Positions 1 through 8,056 are shown, numbered from the stretch's first letter. The stretch: 64,000 nucleotides of DNA from JASGMR01 sp963664675 (GCA_963664675.2 CAXXLB010000014.1:496001-560000); one strand, 5' to 3'. The notes: generated by a model from the sequence alone, not told the origin. Program-made: numbers and translations.

Positions 1-429
1 ACAGTTGGAATGTCTATCAATGAACTTGGAACTACGATGGTTTTTCGCGATTACTGGTGGACCCCGGTTACAACTTATTCCGGAGGACATGGAGAAATCA
101 GAAATCTTGGCGAAGCTGGGTACAGCGGTAAGGATATGTGGCTGAACAATATAAATTTAAACTTTGGTTTCGTGTACCCAAGAAGTGAAATTTCGCTTAA
201 TTTTGGTTATTATGGAGGAAGTATAAATTTATATGTTAACGACGCATCACCTAATCCACCGATTATTGTGGGAGATCCCATGAGTTTGTCCGGGTCATAT
301 GGGTCATTTAACGTAAATGTGGTAAATTTGGGTCCAAATAAGTACAAGTTAATTATAACCGGAACTATAAATTCATTCTCAATAGGCGGACAGGAGTTCG
401 TTATCGATCACGTAGTTGCTAAGAAATAG
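1..429 (+). CDS. C-terminal part of an unknown beta-rich protein (cut by window edge)
   Basis: The reading frame is open from the first base, so the ATG at 10 is probably internal and the N-terminus lies outside the window. About 142 residues are visible. They are rich in Gly, Asn, Ser and aromatic residues in alternating patterns typical of beta-sheet proteins, and there is no membrane segment or cysteine. It ends in two lysines and is followed by a strong hairpin terminator. I do not recognise a family. An extracellular or envelope domain is possible but is inference from composition only. Confidence 0.6.
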   Translation, partial: TVGMSINELGTTMVFRDYWWTPVTTYSGGHGEIRNLGEAGYSGKDMWLNNINLNFGFVYPRSEISLNFGYYGGSINLYVNDASPNPPIIVGDPMSLSGSYGSFNVNVVNLGPNKYKLIITGTINSFSIGGQEFVIDHVVAKK

Positions 430-457
430 GTTAGATTTTATAAATTTTGTATAATAG

Positions 458-492
458 AGGTGATAAATAAAAATTTATCACCTTTATTTTTT
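458..492 (+). terminator. Rho-independent terminator
   Basis: An 11-bp stem (AGGTGATAAAT at 458-468, complement at 473-483) with an A-rich loop is followed by a T-rich tract. It closes the gene ending at 429. The next gene's Shine-Dalgarno (GGAGG, 493-497) follows immediately. Confidence 0.8.
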
Positions 493-506
493 GGAGGAAC
501 TGATTT

Positions 507-1409
507 ATGATAAAAAAATTATGTGGTTGGTTTGGGGTAATTATAAGTATTGGAATTGCATCGTTGTGGAGTTATTGGGGCATTGTTGAAAATTTTCATG
601 AGGGTTGGTATTCAACTTCACTTTTGGAAAATATTTTTATTATGCTTATTCAGTACCTTTCTATACCGATTATAATAGTTGTTTTTAATTTAATCGCGAT
701 TAAATGGAATAGAGTCGGTGGAATTATTTTCTATATAGCAGCTGTTGCTCTGGCGATTTTTTTCAGAAATGGCAGTTTTCAGACTATAGGATTGCTCATT
801 GTCATTCCGCTTCTCATAATAGGAACACTGTATTTTTTTGGAAAGCCCGAGCCAAAGAAATTCGCTTATCTTTTGATGATTTTTATTCCGTTGTCAATAA
901 TAGTCTTGTTTGGAGTTCCGAATTTGGTGAGAGTGAATCAAAGAGTGAATGACAACAATTTTTATGATCGGATAATTGAAACTGAGGATTATTCACTTGT
1001 TTGGGCACCGCGCGGTCCCGGATGGCCATGGAAAGGGAGCTTGACCTGGGAACAGGCAAGGGATTATTGTTCAAGGCTTTCAGAAGATGGAAAAACACTG
1101 CTTGAGGAACCGGTTAATATATGGAGATTACCTACAGTTGAGGAGTGCGTTCAGAGTTCTATGTTACATAATGAATTGTCTGGAGGGAAATGGGATGAAG
1201 AAAAAAATATTGCCACCTATGAACTCACTCCCGATAAGGAAACACCCCTGTGGAATCCCAATAAAATGATTATTTACTATTGGACAGCGGATGAATATGA
1301 TGAAGAATCAGCATATATTTATGTATATAATGGTGGTATATGGAAGAGATCAAAAAGTTCAAAATATGGATATTTAGCTTTTAGAGCGGTAAAAGATTTT
1401 ATAGAATAA
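507..1409 (+). CDS. Membrane protein with C-terminal DUF1566-like domain
   Basis: This 300-residue protein has two parts. Residues about 1-145 contain four or five hydrophobic segments with short loops. Residues about 150-300 are soluble and look like the DUF1566/Lcl domain, a C-type-lectin-like fold. The visible hallmarks are a WEQARDYC segment, the WRLPTVEE motif, a YWTADEYDEESAYIYV segment and a terminal FRAVKDF. DUF1566 domains are usually exported, so the domain probably faces outward, anchored by the membrane bundle. The ligand is unknown. It has a good Shine-Dalgarno (GGAGG, 9 nt before the ATG) and sits alone between a terminator and the peroxiredoxin promoter. Confidence 0.7.
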   Translation: MIKKLCGWFGVIISIGIASLWSYWGIVENFHEGWYSTSLLENIFIMLIQYLSIPIIIVVFNLIAIKWNRVGGIIFYIAAVALAIFFRNGSFQTIGLLIVIPLLIIGTLYFFGKPEPKKFAYLLMIFIPLSIIVLFGVPNLVRVNQRVNDNNFYDRIIETEDYSLVWAPRGPGWPWKGSLTWEQARDYCSRLSEDGKTLLEEPVNIWRLPTVEECVQSSMLHNELSGGKWDEEKNIATYELTPDKETPLWNPNKMIIYYWTADEYDEESAYIYVYNGGIWKRSKSSKYGYLAFRAVKDFIE

Positions 1410-1425
1410 TTTTTCATGATAAGGG

Positions 1426-1454
1426 TTGATTTTATATGGAAAACATAGTATAAT
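1426..1454 (+). promoter_or_regulatory. Promoter of the peroxiredoxin gene
   Basis: A -35 box TTGATT (1426-1431), a 17-bp spacer and a perfect -10 box TATAAT (1449-1454) fit the sigma-A consensus. The -10 box abuts a long palindrome (1453-1477), so a bound repressor would block transcription. Confidence 0.75.
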
Positions 1455-1477
1455 AATTTAGAATGATTCTAAATTAT
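1453..1477. promoter_or_regulatory. PerR/Fur-like operator (25-bp perfect palindrome)
   Basis: Twelve bases on each side of a central G at 1465 are perfectly complementary. The core TTAGAATGATTCTAA (1458-1472) differs from the PerR box TTATAATNATTATAA at two symmetric positions only. It overlaps the last two bases of the -10 box and the likely transcription start of the peroxiredoxin gene. This position and sequence fit peroxide-responsive repression by a Fur-family regulator, which is not encoded in the window. Confidence 0.75.
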
Positions 1478-1493
1478 AAGGAGGATGTATATT

Positions 1494-2159
1494 ATGGAGA
1501 ATATTTCAAAACTACCATTATTAGGTGATAAATTTCCAGAATTAACAGTGAAGACAACGGAGGGCGTTTTACATTTACCGGACGATTTTAAGGGGAAATG
1601 GTTTATTTTATTCAGCCATCCGGGTGATTTCACTCCTGTCTGTACTACAGAATTCATAGGTTTTGCAAAAAATGCAGAAAAATTTAAGAAATATAATACC
1701 GAATTAATAGGTCTGTCCGTTGATCAGGTTTTTTCTCATCTCAAATGGATAGAATGGATAAAGGAAAAGATGGGGGTAGAAGTAAAATTTCCGGTAATAG
1801 CGGACGAATTGGGAATTGTTTCTAAAGAATTGGGAATGCTTCATGAAAAGAAAGGAACAAATACCGTCAGAGCAGTTTTTATTGTTGATCCGAATGGTAT
1901 CCTCAGATTGATGATGTATTATCCACAGGAAGTCGGAAGAAGTGTAAATGAAGTTTTCAGGGCACTGATTGCTTTGCAGGCATCGGATGAAAACGGTGTG
2001 GCAATGCCGGAAAATTGGCCAAATAATGATTTTATGCAGGATAAAGTTATTATTTCACCGGCGAGTAATGTAGAAGAAATTGAGAAAAGGAAGGAATCCG
2101 AGAAAAACGGCGAGTTTGAATGCAAAGACTGGTGGTTCTGCTATAAAAACATAAAATAG
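1494..2159 (+). CDS. Peroxiredoxin, Prx6-type (archaeal-like)
   Basis: It reduces hydrogen peroxide and organic peroxides using a reactive cysteine. The start at 1494 is chosen because AAGGAGG (1478-1484) is 9 nt upstream, whereas the ATG at 1485 directly abuts the SD. From this start the peroxidatic cysteine is C50 in PVCTTE, preceded by SHPGDFT. The C-terminal ECKDWWFC supplies C210 and C216. The C50 plus C-X5-C arrangement matches the archaeal Aeropyrum thioredoxin peroxidase, so recycling through a C-terminal disulfide is likely. It is a single-gene unit with its own promoter, palindromic operator and terminator. Confidence 0.95.
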   Translation: MENISKLPLLGDKFPELTVKTTEGVLHLPDDFKGKWFILFSHPGDFTPVCTTEFIGFAKNAEKFKKYNTELIGLSVDQVFSHLKWIEWIKEKMGVEVKFPVIADELGIVSKELGMLHEKKGTNTVRAVFIVDPNGILRLMMYYPQEVGRSVNEVFRALIALQASDENGVAMPENWPNNDFMQDKVIISPASNVEEIEKRKESEKNGEFECKDWWFCYKNIK

Positions 2160-2161
2160 TT

Positions 2162-2191
2162 AAAAAAGGTGCGTAAGCACCTTTTTTTTTT
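2162..2191 (+). terminator. Rho-independent terminator after peroxiredoxin
   Basis: GGTGC (2168-2172), loop GTAA and GCACC (2177-2181), flanked by an A-run and followed by ten T residues: a textbook intrinsic terminator three bases after the stop codon. Confidence 0.95.
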
Positions 2192-2465
2192 GCTTCTTGA
2201 CGTGGGATATCAATGAGTATTTAGTTATTTAAATGCATCAATAATTCTGCTATAAAAACAATTTTAAACCTGAGACGTAAAAGAAGTATTTATAAATTTT
2301 TTAAAATGAATCACATTTTTTAATTCAAAATCAGGAAATTGTATTTGATAAATTTATAATGTAAAGAGATGTTATGAAATAAATAATCTGCAAGGTTTTA
2401 GTTTAATTATTTTAAGTTCAAGTGAACCGTCATATATTGTATAATTTTTACTGAGGTGAATTAAT
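2192..2465 (+). other. Intergenic region with putative promoter
   Basis: There is no coding signal. Near the end a TATAAT (2440-2445) precedes the Shine-Dalgarno of the nucleosidase gene. A short inverted repeat GTTCA-AG-TGAAC lies at about 2416-2427. No convincing -35 box at proper spacing was found. Confidence 0.4.
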
Positions 2466-3122
2466 ATGATTTTATTATTAGGTGTTTTTAAACCGGAAAT
2501 ACAGCCTTTAATTGATGAAATGCAGATTTTGGAGACAGGAGAATTGTTGAACAGATCATTTTGCAGGGGCGTTATCGGTGAAAATGAAATAGTGGTTACC
2601 AGTGGATTTATCGGTAAGATCGATACCACGATGATATGTCAGAAATTTATAGACCATTTTGACCCCGACAAAATAATATTGATCTCGGGAGCGGGAGCAA
2701 TAGCCCCTGATTTAAAAATAGGAGATATCATAGTTGGAACATCTTTCGTGGAACATGACAAAAAATTACCGGTTAACCAGACAAAAATAAATTCAAATTT
2801 AGAGGCCGCGGTTATTTTTAAGAAAATAAAAAAAGATATTCCAAATGTAAAATTTGGAACGATCATATCGGGGGATTCCCTGATTTCTGATGTAAATTTA
2901 AAAGAATCACTTTATAATAAGTATGGTGCTCTGTGTGTAGATATGGATTCTGCGGCAGTTGCGGTGACTTCGGATGCCAATAAAATAAATTTTTACGTTA
3001 TCAAAGTTATACTTGATTTATGTGACGAAAATGCATCTAAAGATTACAATAATAATTTTGAAAAGTGCTGTCTGACAGGCGCGGAATTGTTTATAGATAT
3101 ATTAAAAAATTCAAAATTGTAG
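2466..3122 (+). CDS. MTA/SAH nucleosidase-like phosphorylase-family protein
   Basis: It belongs to the PNP/UDP phosphorylase superfamily, closest in pattern to 5'-methylthioadenosine/S-adenosylhomocysteine nucleosidase, which cleaves the N-glycosidic bond of MTA and SAH. Visible family signatures are SGAGAIAPDLKIGDIIVG, GTIISGDSLISD and CVDMDSAAVA, then KVILDLCDENAS corresponding to the RAISDNAD catalytic segment. The glutamate of the usual ME(S/T) ribose-binding motif is Asp here, and the loop after the catalytic Asp is altered, so substrate preference may differ. It has GAGGTGA upstream of the ATG and lies 15 bp before the HIT gene, probably starting the 2466-6205 operon. Confidence 0.75.
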   Translation: MILLLGVFKPEIQPLIDEMQILETGELLNRSFCRGVIGENEIVVTSGFIGKIDTTMICQKFIDHFDPDKIILISGAGAIAPDLKIGDIIVGTSFVEHDKKLPVNQTKINSNLEAAVIFKKIKKDIPNVKFGTIISGDSLISDVNLKESLYNKYGALCVDMDSAAVAVTSDANKINFYVIKVILDLCDENASKDYNNNFEKCCLTGAELFIDILKNSKL

Positions 3123-3137
3123 AATGGAGGTAATTGA

Positions 3138-3476
3138 GTGAACTGCATTTTTTGTAAAATAATCAATGGAGATATCCCGTCAAAAATAGTTGCAGAATCT
3201 TCGAATTATATCGCGATAAAAGATATAAATCCTGTATCGCCGGTTCATATACTTATCATTCCCAAGGAACACATAGAAAAACCAGGTGAACTTGCAAAGT
3301 TCGATGGAAAAATTTTGCAGGAATTATTTGAACTGGTTGAGGAAGTTGCCAGGTCCGAAAATATATTTGATAATGGGTATAGACTTATTGTAAATAGTGG
3401 TAAGGACGGCGGACAAGAGGTATCTCATCTTCACTGGCATTTGTTGGGAGGAAGAAAATTAGGAAAACTGGGATGA
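3138..3476 (+). CDS. HIT family (HINT-like) nucleotide-binding protein
   Basis: A histidine-triad protein of 112 residues, the usual length for the PKCI/HINT branch, which hydrolyses purine nucleoside phosphoramidates such as AMP-lysine. It begins CIFCKIINGDIPSK and carries the triad as H97-L-H99-W-H101. The start codon is GTG, preceded by TGGAGG. The stop overlaps the next ATG (ATGA), implying translational coupling with the methyltransferase gene. Confidence 0.95.
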   Translation: MNCIFCKIINGDIPSKIVAESSNYIAIKDINPVSPVHILIIPKEHIEKPGELAKFDGKILQELFELVEEVARSENIFDNGYRLIVNSGKDGGQEVSHLHWHLLGGRKLGKLG

Positions 3477-4075
3477 AAAAAGTTGAACACTATTATTCTG
3501 AAGAACCGGAATCTTTTTTGAAGACAAAGGAAATTGATGTTTTTTTTGATGGTTCTTTTTATAGATTTAAAACTCCTTCCGGTGTTTTTTCTTATGGAAA
3601 ACCCGACAAGGCCAGTATGGAGTTAATAAAATATTCCTTGATATCTGAGAGTGAAAAAGTGTTGGATCTGGGATGTGGGTATGGATTGATTGGTGTGTTG
3701 GTAAAGAAGATAAATCCCGGAATCGAATTATACATGAGTGATATAAATAAAAGAGCTTTAAAATTTGCTAAAGAAAACTCTCTGAAAAATAATATTATTT
3801 CTGAAATAAAATTCGGAAATCTTTTTGATCCATGGAAGGGATATAAATTTGACAATATACTTTGCAATCCCCCGTTCGCAGCAGGAAAAAAGATTTGGTC
3901 CGAAATAGTTGAAGAATCACCAAAATATTTATCAGAGAATGGAAAGATTCACTTTGTGGCCTATCATAATAAAGGTGGAGAAACCCTTAGCAAACTTATA
4001 AAAAAAACGTTTGGTAACTTGGTAACGCTTTCAAAAAACGGAGGTATCAGGGTTTATTTGTCCTACAATGAATAA
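3473..4075 (+). CDS. Class I SAM-dependent methyltransferase, RsmC-like MTS domain
   Basis: 200 residues. Motif I reads VLDLGCGYGLIG and the catalytic-loop motif is CNPPF, which marks N-methyltransferases of the small (MTS) domain family. These act on rRNA or on proteins such as release factors. The opening YYSEEPESF and a TPSGVFSYGKPD segment match stand-alone RsmC-like proteins common in anaerobes. The exact substrate, most likely a guanine N2 in rRNA, cannot be settled from sequence. It overlaps both neighbours (4 nt with HIT, 8 nt with the ABC gene). Confidence 0.85.
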   Translation: MKKVEHYYSEEPESFLKTKEIDVFFDGSFYRFKTPSGVFSYGKPDKASMELIKYSLISESEKVLDLGCGYGLIGVLVKKINPGIELYMSDINKRALKFAKENSLKNNIISEIKFGNLFDPWKGYKFDNILCNPPFAAGKKIWSEIVEESPKYLSENGKIHFVAYHNKGGETLSKLIKKTFGNLVTLSKNGGIRVYLSYNE

Positions 4076-4751
4076 TGATTGTTTGTTGAAAATGTATAAT
4101 ATGTCATTTTCTTACGAAGAAAAATCCATCTTTGTGAAGTCCGATTTTACGATAAATAAAAACGAAAAAGTAATAATCTATGCAAATAATGGCAGCGGAA
4201 AGACGACTTTTTTAAATGTTTGTGCCGGCTTTTTATCTTCTTTTTCAGGAAGTTGTTTTAGAAAAAATGAATTGAAGATCGGTTATTTATTTCAAAATCC
4301 TTATATTCAGAATATTTCTATAACTGTTGAAGAAGAACTGGTTTCCGTATGTAAGAATTATGGTATGGACGATAAAGTCATCAATGAAAAAGTCAGTTAC
4401 TTTTTGGGTACTTTCGGATTAGATCATTTAAGAAAGAGAGACATAGTATCTTTATCGGGAGGTGAAAAGCAAATAATATCTTTTTTATCAAATTTTATAA
4501 TGGAACCGGATATTATTTTCTTTGATGAGCCATTTTCAATGATAGATAGCGGAGCAAGAAAAAAGTTAATAAGAGTTCTGAATAATATTTCAAAGTTGGC
4601 CTTTATAATAGTTACTTCATTATATTTTCCTTCATTGAACGTCAGTAATCAGTACATAATTGACAACAAAAAAATTTTAAAGATTTCAGGTGATCCCGAA
4701 CAAGATTATTTTTTAAAAAGAGGTATTTTCCCTGTGGTGTCAAATGATTAG
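4068..4751 (+). CDS. ABC-type ATPase subunit, first of a pair (ECF/Cbi-like)
   Basis: 227 residues with the nucleotide-binding fold: Walker A ANNGSGKTT (39-47), Q-loop FQNPY (Q76), signature LSGGE (129-133), Walker B ending FFDEP (about 148-154). The switch histidine expected in a TH dipeptide after Walker B is replaced by Ser (VTS). In sequence style it resembles EcfA/CbiO subunits of vitamin or metal importers, but no EcfT or S-component lies in the window. It overlaps the second ATPase gene by 8 nt, so the two are probably made together as a heterodimer. Confidence 0.85.
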   Translation: MNNDCLLKMYNMSFSYEEKSIFVKSDFTINKNEKVIIYANNGSGKTTFLNVCAGFLSSFSGSCFRKNELKIGYLFQNPYIQNISITVEEELVSVCKNYGMDDKVINEKVSYFLGTFGLDHLRKRDIVSLSGGEKQIISFLSNFIMEPDIIFFDEPFSMIDSGARKKLIRVLNNISKLAFIIVTSLYFPSLNVSNQYIIDNKKILKISGDPEQDYFLKRGIFPVVSND

Positions 4752-5523
4752 ATTTGAGAATGTATCATATAAATATAGTAACAGTGACAGAGAAAATCTA
4801 ACTGGTTTGAATTTTGAATTCCATAAAGGTGATACCGTTTTGATTTTAGGAGAAAATGGCTCGGGAAAAACCACTCTCCTCTCATTGATTTCTAATCTCA
4901 TTTTTCCGGATTCGGGAAGTGTGAAATTATTTGGGATGAATACAAAAGAGAAGAATTTCGAAAAATTTTTTCGCCGTAAAATAGGATATGTTTTTCAAAC
5001 CCCTTACAATTCTTTACTGAACAGAACAGTTTTTGAAGAGGTAGTATGGATCCTGAAAAATTACGGTATAGATAATGAAGAGGAAAAATATTTTGATTCT
5101 ATGCGTTCATTCGGATTGAATCCGGAAAGAATGAAAAATAGAAATCCAATGAAATTATCTCTGTCTGAGAAGAAAAAAATATCGATTGTTTCCAATATAA
5201 TCCATGATCCATCGATATTGCTGGTTGATGAGCCTAACATTTTATTCGATTATTACTCATATCAATTGTTAATAGAGATCCTTGATAGATATAAAAGCAA
5301 AGATAATATTTTAATTATTGCGACTAATTATCCTGAAAATTTTATTTTCCTGGCAAATAAGATCGTTTATTTGAAAGATAAAACTGTTTCTTTTTTTGGA
5401 AATACAAAGGATTTTTTCCAGGAAGGAAATTTCTTTTCAAAGGAATTAGAGGTCGTTAAAAATTATTTGTGGAAAAATGGGCATCTTCCTGATAAAATTG
5501 AACAATATTTTGTAGATAAATAG
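4744..5523 (+). CDS. ABC-type ATPase subunit, second of a pair, degenerate motifs
   Basis: 259 residues. Walker A GENGSGKTT (36-44), Q-loop FQTPY (Q85) and Walker B LLVDEP are intact. The signature LSGGQ is replaced by LSLSEKKK (138-145) and the switch histidine by Asn (ATN). With the Ser-for-His change in its partner, neither subunit has a canonical H-loop. It could be one half of an ECF-like importer whose membrane parts lie elsewhere, or a divergent ATPase pair with another role. An 11-bp gap separates it from the DUF554 gene. Confidence 0.8.
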   Translation: MIRFENVSYKYSNSDRENLTGLNFEFHKGDTVLILGENGSGKTTLLSLISNLIFPDSGSVKLFGMNTKEKNFEKFFRRKIGYVFQTPYNSLLNRTVFEEVVWILKNYGIDNEEEKYFDSMRSFGLNPERMKNRNPMKLSLSEKKKISIVSNIIHDPSILLVDEPNILFDYYSYQLLIEILDRYKSKDNILIIATNYPENFIFLANKIVYLKDKTVSFFGNTKDFFQEGNFFSKELEVVKNYLWKNGHLPDKIEQYFVDK

Positions 5524-5533
5524 GAGTAAAAAG

Positions 5534-6205
5534 ATGCTTAATATTTCTGTCATAGTCAACACTTTAGCCATAATAGCCGGCTCAATTCTTGGAATCCTTT
5601 TTGGAAAGATAATAAAAGAAAAATATAAAAAACTGGTTTTTATCTCGATCGGTTTGTTAACGATTGGGTTGGGAATTGATTTGTTTTTAGATGCAACCGA
5701 AATATTGATTGTTCTATTCAGTATGATAGTTGGTGGAATAATAGGGGAAACAATAGATATAGAAAAACAACTGGGAAAATTGACCGCGAAAAAAGGTGAT
5801 GCGAACTTCGTTAAGGGTTTTGTCACTTCCCTAGTTCTGTTTGTTGTTGGCCCAATGACAATAATTGGATCAATTCAGGCTGGTGTAGCAAATAACAACG
5901 ACTTGATTTTTATAAAATCATTGATGGATGGTATATCTTCTATCGTTTTTGCATCGACGTTTGGAATAGGAGTCGTTTTTTCCGCACTTGGAGTTTATTT
6001 GATCCAGGGATTGCTTGTAACTTTTGCTTCGCAACTATACTTTTTACAGACGGAAATCTATATCGGAAACCTATCCGCAATAGGCGGATTAATGATGATT
6101 GCTCTTGGATTAAGACTACTGGAAATCAAAGAAATTAAAGTCGGAAACTTTCTTCCCGCTCTGATCATCGGTCCTTTTCTTTCTTTTATTTTTTCATTAT
6201 TTTAA
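5534..6205 (+). CDS. DUF554 family integral membrane protein
   Basis: 223 residues with about six or seven hydrophobic segments. The GIGE-like loop (GGIIGETIDIEKQLGKL), the VGPMTIIGSIQAG stretch, the DGISSIVFASTFGIGVVFSA segment and the GGLMMIALGLRLLEIKEI ending are characteristic of the DUF554 (YdfK/YqgA) family. Its function is unknown; a transporter role is often assumed but unproven. It closes the 2466-6205 gene run, and its position after two ABC ATPases may be coincidental. Confidence 0.9.
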   Translation: MLNISVIVNTLAIIAGSILGILFGKIIKEKYKKLVFISIGLLTIGLGIDLFLDATEILIVLFSMIVGGIIGETIDIEKQLGKLTAKKGDANFVKGFVTSLVLFVVGPMTIIGSIQAGVANNNDLIFIKSLMDGISSIVFASTFGIGVVFSALGVYLIQGLLVTFASQLYFLQTEIYIGNLSAIGGLMMIALGLRLLEIKEIKVGNFLPALIIGPFLSFIFSLF

Positions 6206-6862
6206 AAAGTGAAACAACCTGTTTAGCGTATAGCTTCGGAAATTTGTTTTGAGTGTTGAGTAAAAAAACATTATATTGCCAAAAACGAGTTGAGTTCAAT
6301 TCTCATACTGTTGCTCTGAATGTGTTAACGAAGAAAAAATTGGTATGGCGGTTCTGAATATGATACTGCAGGAATATGAAAGATTTGAAAATATAAAAAA
6401 ATCTGTGAAAAAATACCATTGCTTTATTATCACGTTGACTGTCAACATTTTTAGTACCTTCTGTTGGTTACCTTTGGCTGTTGTATATGGCTTTTAGTAT
6501 ATGTGTGAAACAGAAAGCGAAATATGTTTATATTACACTGAATAAAGCTTAGCACTTAGAAAAACTTGTCAATGAATTTTTGAAATTACATACTATGATC
6601 TCAATAATATATCCTTTGAAAATATTATGAAACTGAATACAATCTGTGTAAGAAGCATCAATACATGAGGCGAAAATGAAATCATTATTTTTTTTGCAGC
6701 TTTATCAATTTCCTGTTAGGAAAGCATCAGTGTTTTCTTAGTACTTTCTTAAGGATTTAATAAGTTAATATAAAAAAATAAACACCTCTTGTTGGATAAA
6801 ATTATAACTGACAGTAGCTATTATTTTGTTATTGGATTCGTCAGAAAGCGAGGATATCAAAC
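6206..6862 (+). other. Long low-coding intergenic region, possibly decayed gene(s)
   Basis: 657 bases without a convincing gene. The longest sensible stretch is an ATG-initiated 50-codon frame (6345-6497) ending in a hydrophobic segment, with no clear Shine-Dalgarno. Stop codons are scattered in all frames. The region looks like decayed coding sequence, but I cannot name a parent gene. Confidence 0.4.
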
Positions 6863-7489
6863 ATGAATGATTTGTTGTTGAAAGGCTATGAATGCCTAAC
6901 CGTCGTACTACCTTTTTTAATCACATTTATAATACTGAATCTCATTTACAAGTATAAGAAAATTCCCGGAACAAAGTGGAAGTTCTTAAAGCTTATCATT
7001 TTTATGATGTACATTTTTGCTGTTTTTTATTTTACTGGTGCAGGCACTATATTTGATTTACAGCGATACGGCATTCGCCTCGGTACAGATCAAATCAATC
7101 TATTGCCATTTTCAAGGCATATTGATATTACCGCGTATTTTCTTAATATTTTATTATTCGTACCATTTGGGTTCTTTTTGAAGTTTATTTGGCCCGACAT
7201 AAACAAACTGAAATATATCGTTCTTTCAGGCTTTTCTTTTTCATTACTGATTGAGATCAGCCAGTTGTTAAGCAATAGACAAACGGATATTGACGATTTA
7301 ATATTGAATACTCTCGGAACGCTATTAGGTTATTTTTTGTATAGAATATTCTTTCGCACGACAGAAAAGACCGTTCCCACCGCAGATCATTTAAAATACG
7401 AACCGGTCATTTACATATTAACCGTCTTTTTAGGGCATTTCCTGATGTTTAATGAATTTGGATTGGCAAAAATTCTCTATGGTTTTTAA
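6863..7489 (+). CDS. VanZ-like family membrane protein
   Basis: 208 residues with five or six hydrophobic segments. The diagnostic VanZ-like signature is SFSLLIEISQLLSNRQTDIDD followed by NTLGTLLGYFLY. The NLLPF...NILLFVPFGFFL segments also match. VanZ-like proteins are typical of Firmicutes; the founding member gives low-level teicoplanin resistance, but most homologues have no known role. It is flanked by long low-coding stretches, unlike the packed neighbourhood, which suggests acquisition by transfer (inference). A weak SD (GCGAGG) precedes the ATG. Confidence 0.85.
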   Translation: MNDLLLKGYECLTVVLPFLITFIILNLIYKYKKIPGTKWKFLKLIIFMMYIFAVFYFTGAGTIFDLQRYGIRLGTDQINLLPFSRHIDITAYFLNILLFVPFGFFLKFIWPDINKLKYIVLSGFSFSLLIEISQLLSNRQTDIDDLILNTLGTLLGYFLYRIFFRTTEKTVPTADHLKYEPVIYILTVFLGHFLMFNEFGLAKILYGF

Positions 7490-8056
7490 AATAAAAATTT
7501 AAAACCGCAGTTTTCCGTATAAAAGTATATTACATGATGAGAAATATTTAATTTGGATTCTTATGATGGAAGGTTTTTAATCAAAGTGACTTTTTTTCCC
7601 AAAAAGGGCCTTTCTTTAACAACCGACTTATACGTCATCCTGATTTCTGACAATTGCAGAAATATTATAGAGATTATGGGTGCGGTTCGTGTTTGCCTTT
7701 CATTATCCCTTACAATGATTTTTGTGCGAAGGTGTTTTTTTGTTCTGATTTAGCGAATACGGAAGCATTTACAGATCGACGGGGAAATCTCGATAATCCT
7801 GTCAAAATACATGAGAACGGCAACATAAATATGCAATTAAAATTTACCTATGAATATTACTGAGTGATGAAAAGAATTGAAATCAAACTTCCTTGCTTTG
7901 ATCGTTAAAAAACCAGGAGTAACTTATTTTTCTGATTTATATAAACCATACATAGATATAACAGAAAGAAACAAAAAATCATAAAAAAATACCACGAAAA
8001 TAAAAGAGATTCACATTTGAGAAAATCCTGAGACACGGACGAAGTTTCGTAGGGCT
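7490..8056 (+). other. Low-coding region with doubtful ORFs
   Basis: 567 bases without a supported gene. Two overlapping frames (about 7553-7753 and 7654-7863) are open for 60-70 codons, but neither has a good ribosome binding site or recognisable family. Continuity of protein-like text across the two frames hints at a frameshifted remnant. A hairpin-forming ACGAA-GT-TTCGT lies near 8038-8049. Confidence 0.35.

Noticed and set aside
5446..5826. 126-codon minus-strand frame
   Set aside because: Antisense to the ABC ATPase and DUF554 genes, which have clear family motifs.
6285..6315. T-arm-like GAGTTCAATTCTCA suggesting a tRNA
   Set aside because: No matching acceptor, D or anticodon arms could be built around it.
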